A stretch of 49,472 bases of DNA, taken from NCBI GenBank assembly GCA_020634215.1, contig JACKCD010000046.1, positions 1 through 49,472 on the forward strand, read 5' to 3'. A program made the position numbers and the translations under genes. Positions 48,350 through 49,472 of the stretch are shown one piece after another. Positions within the stretch are counted from its first letter, which is position 1. Every line of letters starts with the position of its first letter. The notes below the pieces were generated by a model. That model was not told where the DNA came from. It saw nothing but the letters and a program-made list of their open reading frames with translations, and searched no databases. This DNA is from Ardenticatenaceae bacterium. Lineage in GTDB: Bacteria; Chloroflexota; Anaerolineae; Promineifilales; Promineifilaceae.

Positions 48350-48745
48350 CTATTCATCCTCTTTCGGCTTTCCAGCATAATGAACCCCTCCTGAAATCTC
48401 ATTTCCATTCCCAATGGCACCAATTTGCGCCCCTCGTGCGTCAATATTGTAGGTGGTTGATCCTGAGTTGGAAGATGCAGCTGCATTCGATGTGGTAGTC
48501 CCTGCGGACGATGGTTCAGGCCAATCTACATGGGGGCGTTCCCGACGTGCCAAAGCAATGAGGTCAACCAAACGATCAGCGCGATCCGCATAACCGATAA
48601 ACGAACGTACCTTTTCGGAACGAGTCTGCCCAGGCATTTCTTCCCACTCAATGCCCAAGTCAAAAGCAAGCTGGTGCAACTCGCTCATGCTAAAATACTT
48701 GGTAAGCAATGGATGCAATTGAGCACTATAAGATTGTGTTGTCAT
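48350..48745 (-). CDS. Death-like/EAD-type adaptor protein with C-terminal amyloid-like motif
   Basis: 131 residues from ATG 48745, which has AAGGAG ten bases upstream; a longer TTG start would read through that site. Residues ~8-70 (LHPLLTKYFSMSELHQLAFDLGIEWEEMPG ... FIGYADRADRLVDLIALARRERPHVDW) match the bacterial effector-associated or death-like domain pattern (L-x-x-YFS-x-x-EL-x-x-L-x-FDLGI-x-x-E). Such domains bring NLRs, proteases and other effectors together by like-with-like contact. A Ser/Thr/Ala linker leads to the motif DARGAQIGAIGNGNEISGG near the C-terminus. First gene of the three-gene set. An additional partner with a matching death-like domain may exist elsewhere in the genome. 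Confidence 0.78.
   Translation of the reverse strand: MTTQSYSAQLHPLLTKYFSMSELHQLAFDLGIEWEEMPGQTRSEKVRSFIGYADRADRLVDLIALARRERPHVDWPEPSSAGTTTSNAAASSNSGSTTYNIDARGAQIGAIGNGNEISGGVHYAGKPKEDE
48377..48451 (-). other. Shared amyloid-like motif, adaptor copy (C-terminal)
   Basis: Core DARGAQIGAIGNGNEISGG, flanked by Tyr-Asn and His-Tyr. It is the most diverged of the three copies but keeps the D-A, Q, G-x-x-G and G-G positions. Confidence 0.72.
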
Positions 48746-49081
48746 GTGTCTGTTTCTCCTTGGAACTAGCGAACTCAATAACGGCCGTTTAGATCACCCA
48801 TCCTTGTCTAGCCGTCAATAATGGCACTATCCCTGCCCAACACGTTCGCTTCATATTGAACAGTTCTCTTTTGGGTTGGCTACATTGTACAAGCCCCTGA
48901 CCTCCACGACAACGCACAAAATGTCATCCCATCTATAAAAGAGTTATCACAAATTAGCGCGAGACGGCAGGGCAGTACAGGCAACTACAGGTAGCATACA
49001 CTCATTGGCAAACGGCCGTTCCTCCACCGAAACCCCAACGCCCCCTTGCTCCCCCTGCTGGCGCTGGTAAACTTGCCGCGC
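48746..49081. promoter_or_regulatory. 336-bp divergent gap between the three-gene set and the last gene
   Basis: It must carry promoters for both sides. AACGGCCGTT occurs near 48780, just upstream of the adaptor's ribosome-binding site, and again near 49012. No clear -35/-10 pair or hairpin was found. Open frames in the region read as shadows. Confidence 0.35.
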
Positions 49082-49472
49082 ATGTTCACGCGACGACACG
49101 GATACACCCTTTTCCTTTTGCTGCTGGCCGCCGCCGCCCTGCTGGGGCTGGGTGCCGGCCGCAGCCGCCACGCCTACGAAACACGAGGCATCCCCGCTGG
49201 GCTGCCCGAACCCATCGCCTACGGTGGTGCCACGCTGGGTCTCAACGTCTCCTTGCAGCAGTATGACGATGACGAACTGGAGCAGCAGTTGGCCGCCATT
49301 GCCGCCGCCGGATTTACGGCCATCAAGCAGCCGTTTTATTACCAGGAGCCGTTTGATTGGGCGGAGAGTGACCGGGTGATAACGGCCGTTTCCCGCCACC
49401 CCACCCTCACCCTCATCCCCCTGCTCGACGGCAACCCCGCCAACCAATTCGCCCCCCCTGCCGACCCCAACC
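49082..49472 (+). CDS. Secreted or membrane-anchored TIM-barrel-like protein (3' end outside window)
   Basis: 130 codons to the window edge from ATG 49082. MFTRRHGYTLFLLLLAAAALLGLGAG is a signal peptide or membrane anchor. The mature start (LGLNVSLQQYDDDELEQQLAAIAAAGFTAIKQPFYYQEPFDW ... VITAVSRHPTLTLIPLLDG) resembles the first two strands of a glycoside-hydrolase-type TIM barrel, where an enzyme substrate loop follows G-F-x-x-I-(R/K). Family and catalytic residues lie beyond the window. The frame is also open upstream (TTG 49046), but the ATG gives the better signal peptide. Confidence 0.6.
   Translation, partial: MFTRRHGYTLFLLLLAAAALLGLGAGRSRHAYETRGIPAGLPEPIAYGGATLGLNVSLQQYDDDELEQQLAAIAAAGFTAIKQPFYYQEPFDWAESDRVITAVSRHPTLTLIPLLDGNPANQFAPPADPN

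Larger units (their letters stand above)
116..49390. repeat. Highly iterated palindrome AACGGCCGTT
   Basis: At least 43 exact copies were seen. Approximate positions: 116, 994, 10531, 11208, 12197, 12255, 13127, 13914, 15306, 16010, 17070, 17122, 18380, 19205, 19465, 19998, 20342, 20540, 21465, 21866, 22940, 23020, 24880, 26130, 26219, 28612, 29724, 33236, 33876, 35590, 38995, 39132, 39540, 40935, 40985, 41800, 42550, 43036, 43630, 43843, 48780, 49010, 49381. Most are within genes, on either coding strand and in all three frames, where they write N-G-R, T-A-V or R-P. Flanking bases are often A on the left and T on the right. Confidence 0.93.

Noticed and set aside
48947..49447. Minus-strand open frame of 166 codons at the right edge
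   Set aside because: Gly/Gln-rich low-quality translation antisense to a plus-strand frame with a good signal peptide and a TIM-barrel-like start.
1..49472. tRNA, rRNA, origin of replication and known riboswitch classes
   Set aside because: No convincing cloverleaf, rRNA stretch, DnaA-box cluster or recognisable riboswitch core was found by eye. A covariance-model scan would be decisive.

Overview
The window looks like a chromosomal segment from a filamentous, heterotrophic Chloroflexota bacterium of Anaerolineae type. This is inferred from gene style, not from a marker gene. The clues are moderate GC, giant secreted beta-helix/DUF11 proteins, large SARP and MalT-like ATPase regulators, an Opp-type transporter beside glycoside hydrolases, Uma2 proteins, NB-ARC/TPR proteins and very many small palindromic repeats. 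No rRNA or tRNA gene was seen. A 10-bp palindrome, AACGGCCGTT, occurs at least 43 times by eye (chance expectation about 0.05) and is almost absent from the giant gene at the left end.

Layout. 1-11436 (minus) is the N-terminal 3812 codons of one giant exported protein whose 3' end lies outside the window. It is divergent from a SARP/BTAD-NB-ARC-TPR regulator (11965-15216). 15449-18910 is a small B6/flavin-related island: a MocR regulator overlapping an XRE-type regulator, divergent from a PaiB-like and a PNPOx-like protein. 18993-23440 (minus) holds a fused MFS/spermidine-synthase-like protein, a Uma2 protein and a GT39-like membrane glycosyltransferase carrying in-frame repeat insertions. 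23718-26681 holds ribosomal protein L25/Ctc, divergent from a DUF2267-like protein and a G5/beta-propeller lipoprotein.

26774-43535 looks like a beta-glycan (probably beta-mannan or gluco-mannan) uptake and degradation locus. A MalT/LuxR regulator is divergent from a complete five-gene Opp/Dpp-type ABC operon (binding protein, two permeases, two ATPases). This is followed by a ChbG/YdjC deacetylase, a GH2 beta-mannosidase and a GH3 beta-glucosidase. A REP-associated transposase with an array of four 160-bp, four-hairpin units is inserted between the transporter and the enzymes.

43549-46545 is a mobile and repeat zone. An IS with a 5-bp target duplication and an A7 frameshift site sits exactly on the start of an aldo/keto reductase. 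It is surrounded by two copies of a two-hairpin repeat with compensatory stem changes and one copy of a terminal-inverted-repeat MITE.

The most interesting system is at 46562-48745 (minus). Three consecutive genes encode a small death-like/EAD-type adaptor, a small helical effector-like protein and an NB-ARC/TPR (NLR-like) protein. All three carry the same ~25-residue motif (D-A-R/K-x-x-Q-V/I-G-V/A-x-G-...-G-G): at the C-terminus of the two small proteins and at the N-terminus of the NLR. This is the architecture expected for prion-like amyloid signalling between an NLR and its effectors. The window ends inside a secreted TIM-barrel-like protein gene.
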